From Kaistella soli (lineage in GTDB: Bacteria; Bacteroidota; Bacteroidia; Flavobacteriales; Weeksellaceae): a stretch of 64,000 nt of DNA. The number at the start of each line of letters is the position of its first letter. The first letter of the stretch is position 1. Positions 32,407 to 41,850 of this stretch are shown here, in pieces. The notes beneath the pieces were generated by a model, which searched no databases, was not told the DNA's origin, and worked only from the letters and a program-made list of their open reading frames with translations. Location: NCBI RefSeq assembly GCF_019038595.1, contig NZ_JAHOPF010000001.1:248001-312000 (forward strand), in the 5' to 3' direction. The position numbers and the translations under genes are program-made.

Positions 32407-35214
32407 ATGGACAAATATTCATTCCTGAATGCGGCGCATTCGCAGTTAATAGAAGACTTATACCAACAATATTTAAAATATCCCGATTCATTAGAGCCTT
32501 CCTGGAAGGCATTTTTTCAGGGATTTGATTTTGCTTTAGAGAACTACAGCGATGAAATCCCGGGGAACTCCTCAGCACCCACTACTTCAAATGCTGTTCA
32601 AATCGCAAATCAGGCAGCTTCCAACGGACAGATACCTGATGATATCCAGAAAGAATTTAAAGTTTTAAATTTAATTGAAGCTTACCGACAGAGAGGGCAT
32701 CTGTTTACCAATACCAATCCCGTAAGAGCGAGAAGACATTATGAGCCGACCTTGGCTATTGAAAATTTTGGGCTTTCCCAGGCGGATCTGTCTCAGAAAT
32801 TCAATTCTGCTACAGAAATAGGGATGCAGGGCGGAGCAACACTGCAGGAAATTATTAAGCGCCTTGAAAATATTTACTGCGAGTCGATCGGTGTAGAATA
32901 TATGCATATTAATAATATTGCAGAAAAAGTATACATCAGAAAATGGCTTCAGGTCAATGAAAATCACGCCCAGCTAAACGCTGCCGAGAAAACAGAGATC
33001 CTAGGAAAGCTGAATCAGGCAGTTGCATTTGAAAATTATCTTCATACCAAGTTTGTCGGTCAGAAAAGATTTTCACTGGAAGGCGGTGAATCTCTTATTC
33101 CTGCTTTGGACCAGCTGATCACCCGTTCATCACAATTGGGCGTTGATGAGGTGGTTTTGGGAATGGCACACCGGGGAAGATTAAATGTACTGACGAATAT
33201 TTTCGGGAAGTCTTACAAACAGATTTTCTCAGAATTTGAAGGTAAAGAATTTGAAGAAGATGTATTTTCCGGCGACGTGAAATATCACCTTGGCTCATCA
33301 AAAAAAATAAAAACAGCTTCCGGCGAAGAAGTATCCATCAACTTAACTCCGAATCCGTCACATCTTGAAACAGTTGCCGCTTTGGTTGAAGGGATCTGCC
33401 GTGCAAAAGTTGACGACAAATACAAAGATTACAGAAAAGTTTTACCCATCGTGATCCACGGAGACGGTGCAATTGCAGGTCAGGGAATCGTGTATGAAAT
33501 TGCGCAGATGATGACTCTGGAAGGCTATAAAACCGGGGGAACAGTTCATATCGTTGTGAACAACCAGGTTTCGTTCACCACCAATTATCTGGACGCAAGA
33601 TCTTCAACCTACTGTACCGATATTGCAAAAGTAACAGAATCTCCTGTAATGCACGTGAACGCGGATGATGTTGAAGCGGTAGTACATGCCATCAGATTTG
33701 CTGCTGATTTCCGTGCAGAGTTTGGAAAAGACGTGTATATCGATCTTTTAGGATACAGAAAATACGGTCATAATGAAGGTGACGAGCCTAGATTTACTCA
33801 GCCGAATTTATACAAACTGATTTCTAAACACCTTAACCCGAGAGAGATCTATAAAGATCAGCTGATCAAGGAAGGAATTGTTTCGGATGAAGTGCTGAAG
33901 AAGATGGAAACTGAATTCAAAACTCTTTTGGATGCAGATTTTGATGCTTCCAAAGAAATTGAAAAAAACACGATGGATATCTTCATGGCCGATGACTGGA
34001 AGCAATATCCAATCGGTCCGAAAGGATCTATGCAGCATCCTGTTAATACAGGTTTTAATCTTGAAGAGCTTAAAAAACTGGCGGTTAAGATGACCACATT
34101 GCCGGCAGATAAAAAATTCATCAGTAAAATCACAAGACTTTTCGATAACAGATTGAAAATGATTGAGGCCAATTCTCTGGATTGGGCGCTTGGTGAATGG
34201 CTTGCATATGCGACGCTTCTTGTGGAAGGAAACAATGTACGTATTTCAGGAGAAGATGTTGAAAGAGGAACTTTCTCTCACCGTCACGCTGTAGTAAAAA
34301 CTGAAGATACAGAAGAAGAATATATCCCGTTAAGACATATCACGGAAAGCCGTTTTGATATCTACAATTCGCATCTTTCAGAATATGGAGTTCTGGGTTA
34401 CGATTATGGTTATGCGATGGCTTCGCCGAACACGCTTACGATTTGGGAAGCTCAGTTTGGAGATTTTGTGAACGGCGCTCAAATTATTGTAGACCAGTAT
34501 CTGGCTGCCGCAGAAGAAAAATGGAAAATTCAGAATGGTCTGGTGATGCTACTTCCACATGGTTTTGAAGGACAGGGAGCAGAACACTCTTCTGCAAGAC
34601 TCGAAAGATTTTTAGGACTTTGTGCCAACGAAAATATGACCGTTGCTAACGCAACAACTCCGGCGAACTATTTCCATTTGCTGAGAAGACAGCTGAAGTG
34701 GAATTTTAGAAAACCGTTGATCGTCATGACACCAAAATCTCTGCTGAGACATCCAAAAGTAGTTTCTCCGTTGGAAGATTTTGCAACAGGATCTTTCCAG
34801 CCAATCATCGATGATGCAACTGCCAATCCTGATAAAACAGAAAAACTTGTACTTTGTTCAGGTAAAATTTACTACGAACTTTTGGCTAAAAAAGAAGAGC
34901 TGAACTGCGAAAATATTGCCTTGGTGAGATTCGAACAGCTGTATCCGCTTCAGGTGGATAAAATTGAAGAAATTCTGACCAAATACAGCAACAGAAAAGA
35001 GTTGCTTTGGGTTCAGGAAGAACCTGAAAATATGGGAGCATGGGGTTATATTTTAAGGAATTTCAGAAATACTGGGATTCAGGTGATATCTCCGGTTCCG
35101 AGCGGTTCCCCGGCACCGGGAAGCCATAAAATGTTCGAAAGAAATCAAAATAACGTGATTAACAGGGTTTTTGACAGAGACGATGCACCAGCCAAAAGGC
35201 CGGTAACTGCTTAA
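32407..35214 (+). CDS. sucA: 2-oxoglutarate dehydrogenase E1 component
   Basis: Thiamine diphosphate-dependent decarboxylase of the citric acid cycle, feeding succinyl groups to the lipoyl domain of E2. 935 residues, the usual length. The N-terminal segment (SFLNAAHSQLIEDLYQQYLKYPDSLEPSWKAFF) matches the E1 leader. The thiamine site motifs are present (GMAHRGRLNVL near 253, HGDGAIAGQGIVYE near 355), and the last 200 residues carry the transketolase C-terminal domain. The next gene, sucB, begins 34 bases later. The E3 component is not in this window. Confidence 0.97.
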   Translation: MDKYSFLNAAHSQLIEDLYQQYLKYPDSLEPSWKAFFQGFDFALENYSDEIPGNSSAPTTSNAVQIANQAASNGQIPDDIQKEFKVLNLIEAYRQRGHLFTNTNPVRARRHYEPTLAIENFGLSQADLSQKFNSATEIGMQGGATLQEIIKRLENIYCESIGVEYMHINNIAEKVYIRKWLQVNENHAQLNAAEKTEILGKLNQAVAFENYLHTKFVGQKRFSLEGGESLIPALDQLITRSSQLGVDEVVLGMAHRGRLNVLTNIFGKSYKQIFSEFEGKEFEEDVFSGDVKYHLGSSKKIKTASGEEVSINLTPNPSHLETVAALVEGICRAKVDDKYKDYRKVLPIVIHGDGAIAGQGIVYEIAQMMTLEGYKTGGTVHIVVNNQVSFTTNYLDARSSTYCTDIAKVTESPVMHVNADDVEAVVHAIRFAADFRAEFGKDVYIDLLGYRKYGHNEGDEPRFTQPNLYKLISKHLNPREIYKDQLIKEGIVSDEVLKKMETEFKTLLDADFDASKEIEKNTMDIFMADDWKQYPIGPKGSMQHPVNTGFNLEELKKLAVKMTTLPADKKFISKITRLFDNRLKMIEANSLDWALGEWLAYATLLVEGNNVRISGEDVERGTFSHRHAVVKTEDTEEEYIPLRHITESRFDIYNSHLSEYGVLGYDYGYAMASPNTLTIWEAQFGDFVNGAQIIVDQYLAAAEEKWKIQNGLVMLLPHGFEGQGAEHSSARLERFLGLCANENMTVANATTPANYFHLLRRQLKWNFRKPLIVMTPKSLLRHPKVVSPLEDFATGSFQPIIDDATANPDKTEKLVLCSGKIYYELLAKKEELNCENIALVRFEQLYPLQVDKIEEILTKYSNRKELLWVQEEPENMGAWGYILRNFRNTGIQVISPVPSGSPAPGSHKMFERNQNNVINRVFDRDDAPAKRPVTA

Positions 35215-35248
35215 TTTCAATTTTAAATAATAAACAAAAATATTCACG

Positions 35249-36505
35249 ATGTCAATATTAGAAATGAAAGTCCCTTCTCCGGGAGAATCCATCACAGAAG
35301 TTGAAATCGCATCTTGGCTGGTAAAAGATGGCGATTTTGTTGAAAAAGACCAACCGATTGCCGAAGTAGATTCGGACAAAGCAACTCTTGAACTTCCTGC
35401 AGAGCAAAGCGGTATTATCACTTTGAAAGCTGAAGAAGGCGAAGTAGTGCAGGTAGGCCAGGTGGTATGCCTTATTGATATGGATGGTGCAAAACCGGAA
35501 GGTGCTGCGGCTCCGAAAACAGAAAACGCTGAAGCTCCGCAAGCTGAAGAGAAAGTGGTTGAAAAACCGGCGATCGTTCAGGAAGCTAAAAAAGAAGAGA
35601 AACCGGCTGCAAGTTCTTATGCAACAGGAACTCCTTCACCGGCTGCGAAAAAAATTCTTGATGAAAAAGGAATCGCTCCTGCGCAGGTTTCAGGTTCAGG
35701 GAAGGACGGAAGAATCACCAAAGAAGATGCTGAAACCGCTAAAGTTCCTGCAATGGGTGCTGCTGCGTCAACAGGTGGTTCCAGAGGTTCTAACACGACC
35801 AAACTTTCAGTTCTGAGAAGAAAATTGGCAGCAAGACTTGTTTCTGTGAAAAACGAAACTGCGATGCTGACTACTTTCAATGAAGTGGATATGTCTGAAA
35901 TTTTCAGATTAAGAAAACAGTACAAAGAAGAATTTTCACAAAAACACGGTATTGGCTTAGGATTCATGTCTTTCTTTACCAAAGCGGTTACCAGAGCATT
36001 GCAGATGTATCCTGATGTGAATGCTTCTATTGACGGAGATTACAAGATAAATTATGATTTCTGTGATATTTCTATTGCCGTTTCAGGACCTAAAGGTCTG
36101 ATGGTTCCGGTTTTAAGAAATGCAGAAACTATGTCTTTCAGAGGTGTTGAAGCGAATATCAAACAGCTGGCAGAAAAAGTAAGAGACGGTAAAATCACTG
36201 TGGACGAAATGACAGGCGGTACTTTTACCATTACCAATGGCGGTACTTTCGGATCCATGATGTCAACTCCGATTATCAATCCTCCTCAGTCTGCGATCCT
36301 TGGAATGCATAACATTATCCAAAGACCGGTTGCGGTAGACGGGCAGGTGGTAATCCGACCAATGATGTATGTTGCAATGTCGTATGACCACAGAATTATT
36401 GACGGTAAAGAATCTGTAGGATTCTTAGTTGCAGTGAAAGAAGCAATCGACAATCCGGTAGAATTTTTAATGAACGGAGACGAGAGAAAAGCTCTGGAGC
36501 TTTAA
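35249..36505 (+). CDS. sucB: Dihydrolipoyllysine-residue succinyltransferase (2-oxoglutarate dehydrogenase E2)
   Basis: Transfers succinyl groups to CoA in the 2-oxoglutarate dehydrogenase complex. 418 residues: a lipoyl domain at about 2-76 with lipoate-carrying Lys44 in [11 protein letters not shown]; an Ala/Pro/Glu-rich linker; a peripheral subunit-binding domain at about 125-160 ([24 protein letters not shown]); and a catalytic domain to the end with [11 protein letters not shown]. One lipoyl domain only. It forms a two-gene operon with sucA and is followed by a terminator. Confidence 0.97.
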   Translation: MSILEMKVPSPGESITEVEIASWLVKDGDFVEKDQPIAEVDSDKATLELPAEQSGIITLKAEEGEVVQVGQVVCLIDMDGAKPEGAAAPKTENAEAPQAEEKVVEKPAIVQEAKKEEKPAASSYATGTPSPAAKKILDEKGIAPAQVSGSGKDGRITKEDAETAKVPAMGAAASTGGSRGSNTTKLSVLRRKLAARLVSVKNETAMLTTFNEVDMSEIFRLRKQYKEEFSQKHGIGLGFMSFFTKAVTRALQMYPDVNASIDGDYKINYDFCDISIAVSGPKGLMVPVLRNAETMSFRGVEANIKQLAEKVRDGKITVDEMTGGTFTITNGGTFGSMMSTPIINPPQSAILGMHNIIQRPVAVDGQVVIRPMMYVAMSYDHRIIDGKESVGFLVAVKEAIDNPVEFLMNGDERKALEL

Positions 36506-36534
36506 TTAATTTCCGGTATTTATAAAATAAATAC

Positions 36535-36563
36535 AATCCCGTCCGTAAAAGGGCGGGATTTTT
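36535..36563 (+). terminator. Terminator of sucAB
   Basis: AATCCCGTCC pairs with GGGCGGGATT (one T-G pair) around GTAAAA, followed by a short T-run. Confidence 0.8.
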
Positions 36564-36598
36564 GTATTGATATCATTAAAATCTAAAAACCAAACGAA

Positions 36599-36985
36599 AT
36601 GTTTTCTACCACTACTTTTGATATTAAGGTTACGGTAAGTCCGGAATACGACATAAAGAGCAGTTTTCCCTCAGAAAACCGTTTCGTTTTCCGTTACAAT
36701 ATTACCATTGAAAACCTAAGTGAAAATCCTGTTGTACTTCTGAAAAGGAAATGGCTCATTTATGACGTCGGTTTCGGTTTTACTGAAGTTGCCGGCGAGG
36801 GTGTAATAGGTCTGACACCGGAAATTAATCCGGGTGAACAGTTTAAATACTTTTCCAATGTTGTGTTGCGTTCTGGCGTGGGAAGTATGAGCGGAACCTA
36901 TTACTGTACCAACCTTCTGACCAAAGAAGCTTTGGAAATCGAAATTCCAAAATTCAATTTGATGGCAGAGGTTTTAAGTAATTAA
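36599..36985 (+). CDS. apaG: ApaG domain protein
   Basis: 128 residues with the ApaG signatures FRYNITIENLSENPVVL, KRKWLIYD and a central GEGVIGLTPEINPGEQFKY followed by GSMSGTYYC. The fold is fibronectin-like. Loss of ApaG in Salmonella affects cobalt sensitivity, but its biochemical role is not established. Single gene: the sucAB terminator lies upstream and a convergent exonuclease gene lies downstream after 200 bases in which I see no clear signal. Confidence 0.95.
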   Translation: MFSTTTFDIKVTVSPEYDIKSSFPSENRFVFRYNITIENLSENPVVLLKRKWLIYDVGFGFTEVAGEGVIGLTPEINPGEQFKYFSNVVLRSGVGSMSGTYYCTNLLTKEALEIEIPKFNLMAEVLSN

Positions 36986-37185
36986 ATGGCCGTAATGTCG
37001 AATTTTTAATACATTTTCGGGCGAAAAGCTTATTCATTAAGGTTTATTTGACGAAATACTTTGATCACTGAGGGTGGATCATTTGAACATGCTCCGAAGT
37101 TCACAATCTACAACTATTAAAGAAATTCCTACTTAAGATTTTCCATCTGAAGAGCGTATTTAAAGCGACTTCATTGTGGAGACGT

Positions 37186-37743
37186 CTATAAAATCTTCAG
37201 GTTTTTTTTCAGCACGTCTTTTACTTCATCATTTCTTGTGACCATTAAATTATTGAAAGCCAGAAGCGATATTTTTGCGCAGACTTCCGCATCAGCGCCG
37301 GCTCTGTGGTGATTGAAGGTAATAGCATGATGTTCGGCTAAACTTTTTAATCCGTATTTAGGCAAGTTTTTCCACGACTTTTTAGCAATCTGAATGGAGC
37401 ACAGATAATCGATTTTCGGTTTAAAAAAACCGTAATAATCCAGACAGCTGCGAAGAACTCCGGCATCGAAAGAAGCATTGTGGGCAATCATAAGATTTCC
37501 GTACATCAGATTTTCCGCTTCATGCCAAATATCTTCAAACGTTGGCGAATGCTGCACATCTTCCGGACGGATTCCGTGAACATCAATATTTCTCTGATGA
37601 AAATAAGGAAAACTTGGCGGCTTGATGAGCCAGGTCTGGGTTTTTACTATTTCTCCGTTTTCTACGACGCAGATTCCCATTTCACAAGCAGAATGGCGTT
37701 CGTGGGTTGCGGTTTCAAAATCGATGGCACAGAAATCTATCAT
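37186..37743 (-). CDS. DEDDh 3'-5' exonuclease (DNA polymerase III epsilon-like)
   Basis: 185 residues. The four DEDDh motifs are visible: Asp8 and Glu10 in AIDFETATHERH, Asp93 in HNASFDAGVLR, and H-x-x-x-x-D in HHRAGADAEVCA near 150-161. This is the isolated proofreading-type exonuclease domain, not the full epsilon subunit with its alpha-binding tail, so a repair or RNA-trimming role is possible. It is 30 bases after the alpha/beta hydrolase gene and probably the last gene of the CNNM-hydrolase-exonuclease unit. Confidence 0.92.
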   Translation of the reverse strand: MIDFCAIDFETATHERHSACEMGICVVENGEIVKTQTWLIKPPSFPYFHQRNIDVHGIRPEDVQHSPTFEDIWHEAENLMYGNLMIAHNASFDAGVLRSCLDYYGFFKPKIDYLCSIQIAKKSWKNLPKYGLKSLAEHHAITFNHHRAGADAEVCAKISLLAFNNLMVTRNDEVKDVLKKNLKIL

Positions 37744-37773
37744 TTTAAGTAGGGCATTTGTTTGTTTTGATTT

Positions 37774-38568
37774 TTACTGAGGCGGTCCGGCAGGATTTTT
37801 CATCACAAAAATTTTCTTTATTTCGCTGTTAAATTCCTCAAAATTTACCAGATCGTGATGGTTTCCGCCCTTTATTTCAATGAATTTTTTTGGAATTTCA
37901 GGATGTTCTTTTTCAAAAACTTCAAACAGCTTTTTTCCGGATTTCAGTGGAATCACGGTATCTTTTGTTCCATGAAACTGATAGAGCGGAACTTTGAGAC
38001 TTAGAATATTTTCATTGGAAAGAAAGTGATAAGTCATTCTCAGCGACACTCTGTCTGTTACTTTCCCCGGAAGCCAACGGTTTGCGATATCCTGAAGATT
38101 ATAGAATGTGGCTTCCAGAATGACCATTTTAGGCATATAGTCGGCAGCAACTTTCACGGCAAAGGCGCCGCCCAAACTTCTACCGTAAACTACAATTTTT
38201 TCTTCGCCATAATTTTTCTTCGCAAAATCATAGAAAAACTGTGCATCTGAATACAGATAATCTTCATTTCTGACACCTGAGCTTTTTCCGTAGCCGCGGT
38301 AATCCATTACCAAAACATTATAGCCGTATTGGGTAAATTCTGCCGCGATGCTGCCCCAACGGTGGAGATTGTCGGAGTTCCCGTGGAAATATAATATAAC
38401 GCCTTTCGGATTATTAATTTTGAAATGCAGCGCATTGATTTTTCCGTCAAAAGGAGTGTCCCAAAGATACTCTTCAAAATCCCCTTCAAAATCAAATTGG
38501 TGCTCCTCCGGAAGAACAACCGGAAGAAACACTACTTTTTCCTGAAGGAATTTAAGAAGTTCAGACAT
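37774..38568 (-). CDS. Alpha/beta hydrolase (BEM46/serine aminopeptidase-like)
   Basis: 264 residues. Nucleophile elbow YGRSLGG near residue 129-135, oxyanion HGNSDNLHRWG near 65, acid in GTKDTVIPL near 212 and histidine in GNHHDLVNF near 238. No signal peptide and no N-terminal helix, unlike its paralogue 1.3 kb away. The pattern is that of the BEM46-like hydrolases with unknown substrates. It starts two bases after the CNNM-type gene, so the two are cotranscribed. Confidence 0.88.
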   Translation of the reverse strand: MSELLKFLQEKVVFLPVVLPEEHQFDFEGDFEEYLWDTPFDGKINALHFKINNPKGVILYFHGNSDNLHRWGSIAAEFTQYGYNVLVMDYRGYGKSSGVRNEDYLYSDAQFFYDFAKKNYGEEKIVVYGRSLGGAFAVKVAADYMPKMVILEATFYNLQDIANRWLPGKVTDRVSLRMTYHFLSNENILSLKVPLYQFHGTKDTVIPLKSGKKLFEVFEKEHPEIPKKFIEIKGGNHHDLVNFEEFNSEIKKIFVMKNPAGPPQ

Positions 38569-38570
38569 CT

Positions 38571-39863
38571 TTAAAAATTTAAACTGTTTTTAGTTTTGGT
38601 GATCAGAATTTTATCTACACGCTGACCATCTTTATCGATAATCTCAAGCTCGAGATCTTCAACTGTTACTTTGTCCCCAACCTGTGCTACGCGGTGATTT
38701 TCATTAAGGAAAAACCCGACAATGGTCGTGTAATTATCTTTATTTTCAAACTCGTAATTGAGTTTAAAATACTTGATGAATTCTACGATCGGAACCTGTC
38801 CGTCGGCGAGCCAGGAGTTTTCGTCCCGTACCGAAATCCGGTAATCGAAATAGTCGTCATTCACCGTGTCTCCTACCAACGCATCCAGAACGTCATCCAT
38901 CGTCACCATTCCGACGGTGTTTCCGTACTCATCAATTACAATCCCGTAATGGTTTTTCTGTCTCTTGAAAAGTTCCAGCACTTTATATGCGTAATAGTTT
39001 TCATTCAGGAAAACCGGCTGTTTCAGGTGTTTGCTAAGGCTAAAGTTTTTGGGATCGTCTATGGGAAAAAGGTCTTTAAGGAGGACGATTCCGATAATGT
39101 CATCGAGGTTGTTTGCTTTGGTTACGGGATAGGCAGCATGTTTGTCGTTGCGTATTTTTCCCAGGACAACCTCCAGCTGTTCATCTATACTAAAAAATGT
39201 CATTGCGGTACGGTGGGTGAGCAGAGTGTTTATTTTTCGGTCGCCAAGTTCGAAAACCCGTTCAACGATGTTATGCTCTATTTCATCTATTTCGCCTTCC
39301 TGTGCACTTTCTTTTACAATTGATTTTATTTCCTCTTCGGTAATAATACTGTCCAAACCGCTTTTAATTCCCATCAGTTTAAGAAGTAAATTATTAGAAG
39401 TGCTGAGCAGCCACACAAAAGGTGAAGTGATTTTAGAAAGGATATCCATCGGCTTTGCAACTAAAGTGATAATACGCTCCGGATGGGTCATTGCAATCCT
39501 TTTTGGCAGCAGCTCGCCCAGAAGAATGGATAAATAAGTGATAAAAATAACGATACCGGTTGTGGCCAGGGTTTTGGAATAGGGTTCCAGAATGGGAAAA
39601 GTATTTAAGAAATTCTGGAAGTCGGTAGTGAGATTTTCACCCGAATACACCCCAAGTAAAATCCCGATCAGTGTAATGCCAATCTGCACTGTAGAAAGGA
39701 ATTTGGTCGGATGTCCCGAAAGTTCAAGCGCTTTTTTCGCCCCGGAACTTCCTTTCTTTCCCGCATTTTCAAGTTTAAATTTCCTCGATGAAACCAGAGA
39801 CATTTCTGACATCGAAAAAATGCCGTTTAACAGTACGAGAAAGATAATAATAATCAGTTCCAT
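38571..39863 (-). CDS. CNNM/CorC-type membrane protein with CBS domains (hemolysin family)
   Basis: 430 residues: a DUF21 membrane domain (about 1-190, four hydrophobic helices including IIIIFLVLLNGIFSMSEM), two CBS domains (about 205-330, LTHRTAMTFFSID and YGIVIDEYGNTVGMVTMDDVLDALVGD) and a C-terminal transporter-associated CorC/HlyC domain (about 340-425). Such proteins are linked to Mg2+ efflux or, in older annotation, to hemolysin. Regulation by adenine nucleotides through the CBS pair is known in the family. First gene of a unit with a hydrolase and an exonuclease. Confidence 0.93.
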   Translation of the reverse strand: MELIIIIFLVLLNGIFSMSEMSLVSSRKFKLENAGKKGSSGAKKALELSGHPTKFLSTVQIGITLIGILLGVYSGENLTTDFQNFLNTFPILEPYSKTLATTGIVIFITYLSILLGELLPKRIAMTHPERIITLVAKPMDILSKITSPFVWLLSTSNNLLLKLMGIKSGLDSIITEEEIKSIVKESAQEGEIDEIEHNIVERVFELGDRKINTLLTHRTAMTFFSIDEQLEVVLGKIRNDKHAAYPVTKANNLDDIIGIVLLKDLFPIDDPKNFSLSKHLKQPVFLNENYYAYKVLELFKRQKNHYGIVIDEYGNTVGMVTMDDVLDALVGDTVNDDYFDYRISVRDENSWLADGQVPIVEFIKYFKLNYEFENKDNYTTIVGFFLNENHRVAQVGDKVTVEDLELEIIDKDGQRVDKILITKTKNSLNF

Positions 39864-39917
39864 TTAAGATTTTAAAAGATACAGCAAAGATAATTCAATT
39901 GTTGCGAGTTGAAATAA

Positions 39918-40778
39918 TTATTCGCTCCTGTGATTTACATTCAGGCTCGTCTTTTCTGTGTCGATAAAAACTTTTCTTTCTTCAAAAATTTCTTCCATCA
40001 CCCGGTGATATTCCTCAAACTGATGGATGTTGATATGCCCCGCTCCCAAAATTACATATAACCGGGTGAGTACCGGATTTATTTCAGAAAGGTCTACCGC
40101 AGTACTTATGGGAACCAGCCGGTCATCGCTGCCGTGAATGATTTTGATCGGACAGCGCACATTTTTCAGATATTGGAAAGTAGGAATGTTGTAACGCAGA
40201 AAAGGTTTCGCAGGCATAAAAGGCAAATAGCGGTGAACGGTGCGCAGTAAGGAATAGAGCGGGGAAGTAAGGATGAGCAGCCTCGGATTGTTTTTGGAAG
40301 CAAGCCTTGCCGCAAAACCTGCACCGAGAGAGCGTCCGTAAACAACGATTTTTTCTTCTGAAAATTCGTTCTTGACAATATTGTAGATAAACTGGGAATC
40401 GCGTTTCATCGCTTCAACAGTTCGTTTTCCTGTGCTTTTTCCGAAGCCGCGGTAATCCATCATGATTACTTCGTAACCGAGTCGTGTGAAATCAATGGCA
40501 AATTTTCCCCAGCCTTTGATGCTTTTGGTGTTTCCTTTCAGGTATATCACGGCACCTTTCGGCTCGTCCACCTGAAAATGGAGGTAGTTGATTTTTGCGC
40601 CCGGTTCAGGTTCCACTGTTTTTTCCTCGGCTTTTAAATTGTCGTAAGCGAATTTGAAATCAGCAGGAAGTTTTTCCGGATGAAAGAAAAATTTATGCTG
40701 AAAGAAATAGATAAAAAGGCCGAGGATCAGGATGACAGCGGAAATCGTGACAAGAATAAAGTAAATGTCTGCATTCAT
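39918..40778 (-). CDS. Alpha/beta hydrolase with an N-terminal membrane anchor
   Basis: 286 residues. Residues 5-27 form a hydrophobic helix (ILVTISAVILILGLFIYFF), so this copy is membrane-anchored. Nucleophile elbow YGRSLGAGFAARLA near 143-156, oxyanion region YLKGNTKSIKGWG, acid GSDDRLVPIS and histidine GAGHINIHQF. It resembles the neighbouring soluble hydrolase throughout (MDYRGFGKSTG versus MDYRGYGKSSG), so the two are paralogues on either side of the CNNM-type gene. The substrate is unknown. Confidence 0.88.
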   Translation of the reverse strand: MNADIYFILVTISAVILILGLFIYFFQHKFFFHPEKLPADFKFAYDNLKAEEKTVEPEPGAKINYLHFQVDEPKGAVIYLKGNTKSIKGWGKFAIDFTRLGYEVIMMDYRGFGKSTGKRTVEAMKRDSQFIYNIVKNEFSEEKIVVYGRSLGAGFAARLASKNNPRLLILTSPLYSLLRTVHRYLPFMPAKPFLRYNIPTFQYLKNVRCPIKIIHGSDDRLVPISTAVDLSEINPVLTRLYVILGAGHINIHQFEEYHRVMEEIFEERKVFIDTEKTSLNVNHRSE

Positions 40779-40868
40779 TGGTAGTATAAATGTAGCTTTT
40801 TTTATTCATTTTCTGGGGAGGTGCATAGAACTTCCTTGTCATTCCGAAGAATTCTGTGCTGTGATTTT

Positions 40869-41831
40869 TTACAGAAAATGTTTAAAAATTAACCATTTGG
40901 TCTGGTAATAATTTTTAATCTGATTATTTCCGCGAAGCTTCAGCGTTCCCGGAACCTGTGCATAAAAACTGAAATGCGCTCTGATGACCGCCCAGAAATG
41001 CGGAAAACCCATTTTGATTCCAAAGTAAACCGCGGCTGCGGCATCCAGACAAAGTCTTAGAAAAAGTACCCACAGCAATTTGGGAAAAGGCATATTTTTA
41101 AGAAGCATCGAGAAATTGTTCCGGATATTTAGGAAAGTTTTTTGCGGACTTTGCTTGTTCAGCGTTCCGCCGCCAACATGATAAACTGTAGATTTTCCGG
41201 TGTAGAAAACTTTCTTTCCAGAATTTTTTAAACGCCAGCAAAGATCAATTTCTTCCTGATGTGCAAAAAACCTTTCATCGAAACCTTTCATCTGCCAAAA
41301 ATCCTTTGACCTTATAAATAAACAGCAGCCCGATGCCCAGAAAATTTCGGTTTCGTCATTGTACTGGCCCTGGTCTTTCTCAATATTTTCAAAAACCCGT
41401 CCGCGGCAATACGGATAACCCAGATTGTCAATCTGGCCGCCTCCGGCACCTGCAAATTCAAAGAAGTTTTTCCGGTTATAATCAAGAATTTTGGGCTGAA
41501 CCGCCGCAATAGAGATGTTATTTTCAAATAAATTGAGAACTGGTTTCAGCCAGTTTTCGGTCACTTCAACATCGGAATTCAGCAGACAGTAAATTTCCGC
41601 ATCAATCTTTTTCAAACCTTCATTGTACCCTCCTGCAAAACCGAAGTTTGTCAGATTCCTGATAATTTTTACATTCGGAAAATTCGATGTTAAAAACTGT
41701 ACAGAATCATCGGTTGAGGCATTATCAATCACATAAATTTCTGCATTTTCGGAATGCGCATTCACGGTGGGAAGAAATTTTTCCAACCAGCTTTTTCCGT
41801 TCCAGTTTAATATGGCGATTGCTAAATTCAA
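40869..41831 (-). CDS. Glycosyltransferase family 2 protein
   Basis: 320 residues. The GT-A start AIAILNWNGKSWLEKFLP, YVIDNASTDDSVQFL near 33-47 and a metal-binding LLNSDVEVTENW (D-x-D type) near 85-96 are visible, then GGGQIDNLGY and DLCWRLKNSGKKVFY. A hydrophobic stretch near 245-270 may attach it to the membrane. The family covers rhamnosyl- and other transferases in surface polysaccharide synthesis. It follows the LpxL-type acyltransferase gene by 19 bases, so a role in lipopolysaccharide is likely but the sugar is unknown. Confidence 0.9.
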   Translation of the reverse strand: MNLAIAILNWNGKSWLEKFLPTVNAHSENAEIYVIDNASTDDSVQFLTSNFPNVKIIRNLTNFGFAGGYNEGLKKIDAEIYCLLNSDVEVTENWLKPVLNLFENNISIAAVQPKILDYNRKNFFEFAGAGGGQIDNLGYPYCRGRVFENIEKDQGQYNDETEIFWASGCCLFIRSKDFWQMKGFDERFFAHQEEIDLCWRLKNSGKKVFYTGKSTVYHVGGGTLNKQSPQKTFLNIRNNFSMLLKNMPFPKLLWVLFLRLCLDAAAAVYFGIKMGFPHFWAVIRAHFSFYAQVPGTLKLRGNNQIKNYYQTKWLIFKHFL

Positions 41832-41850
41832 TTCAGATGATTTGAGATTA

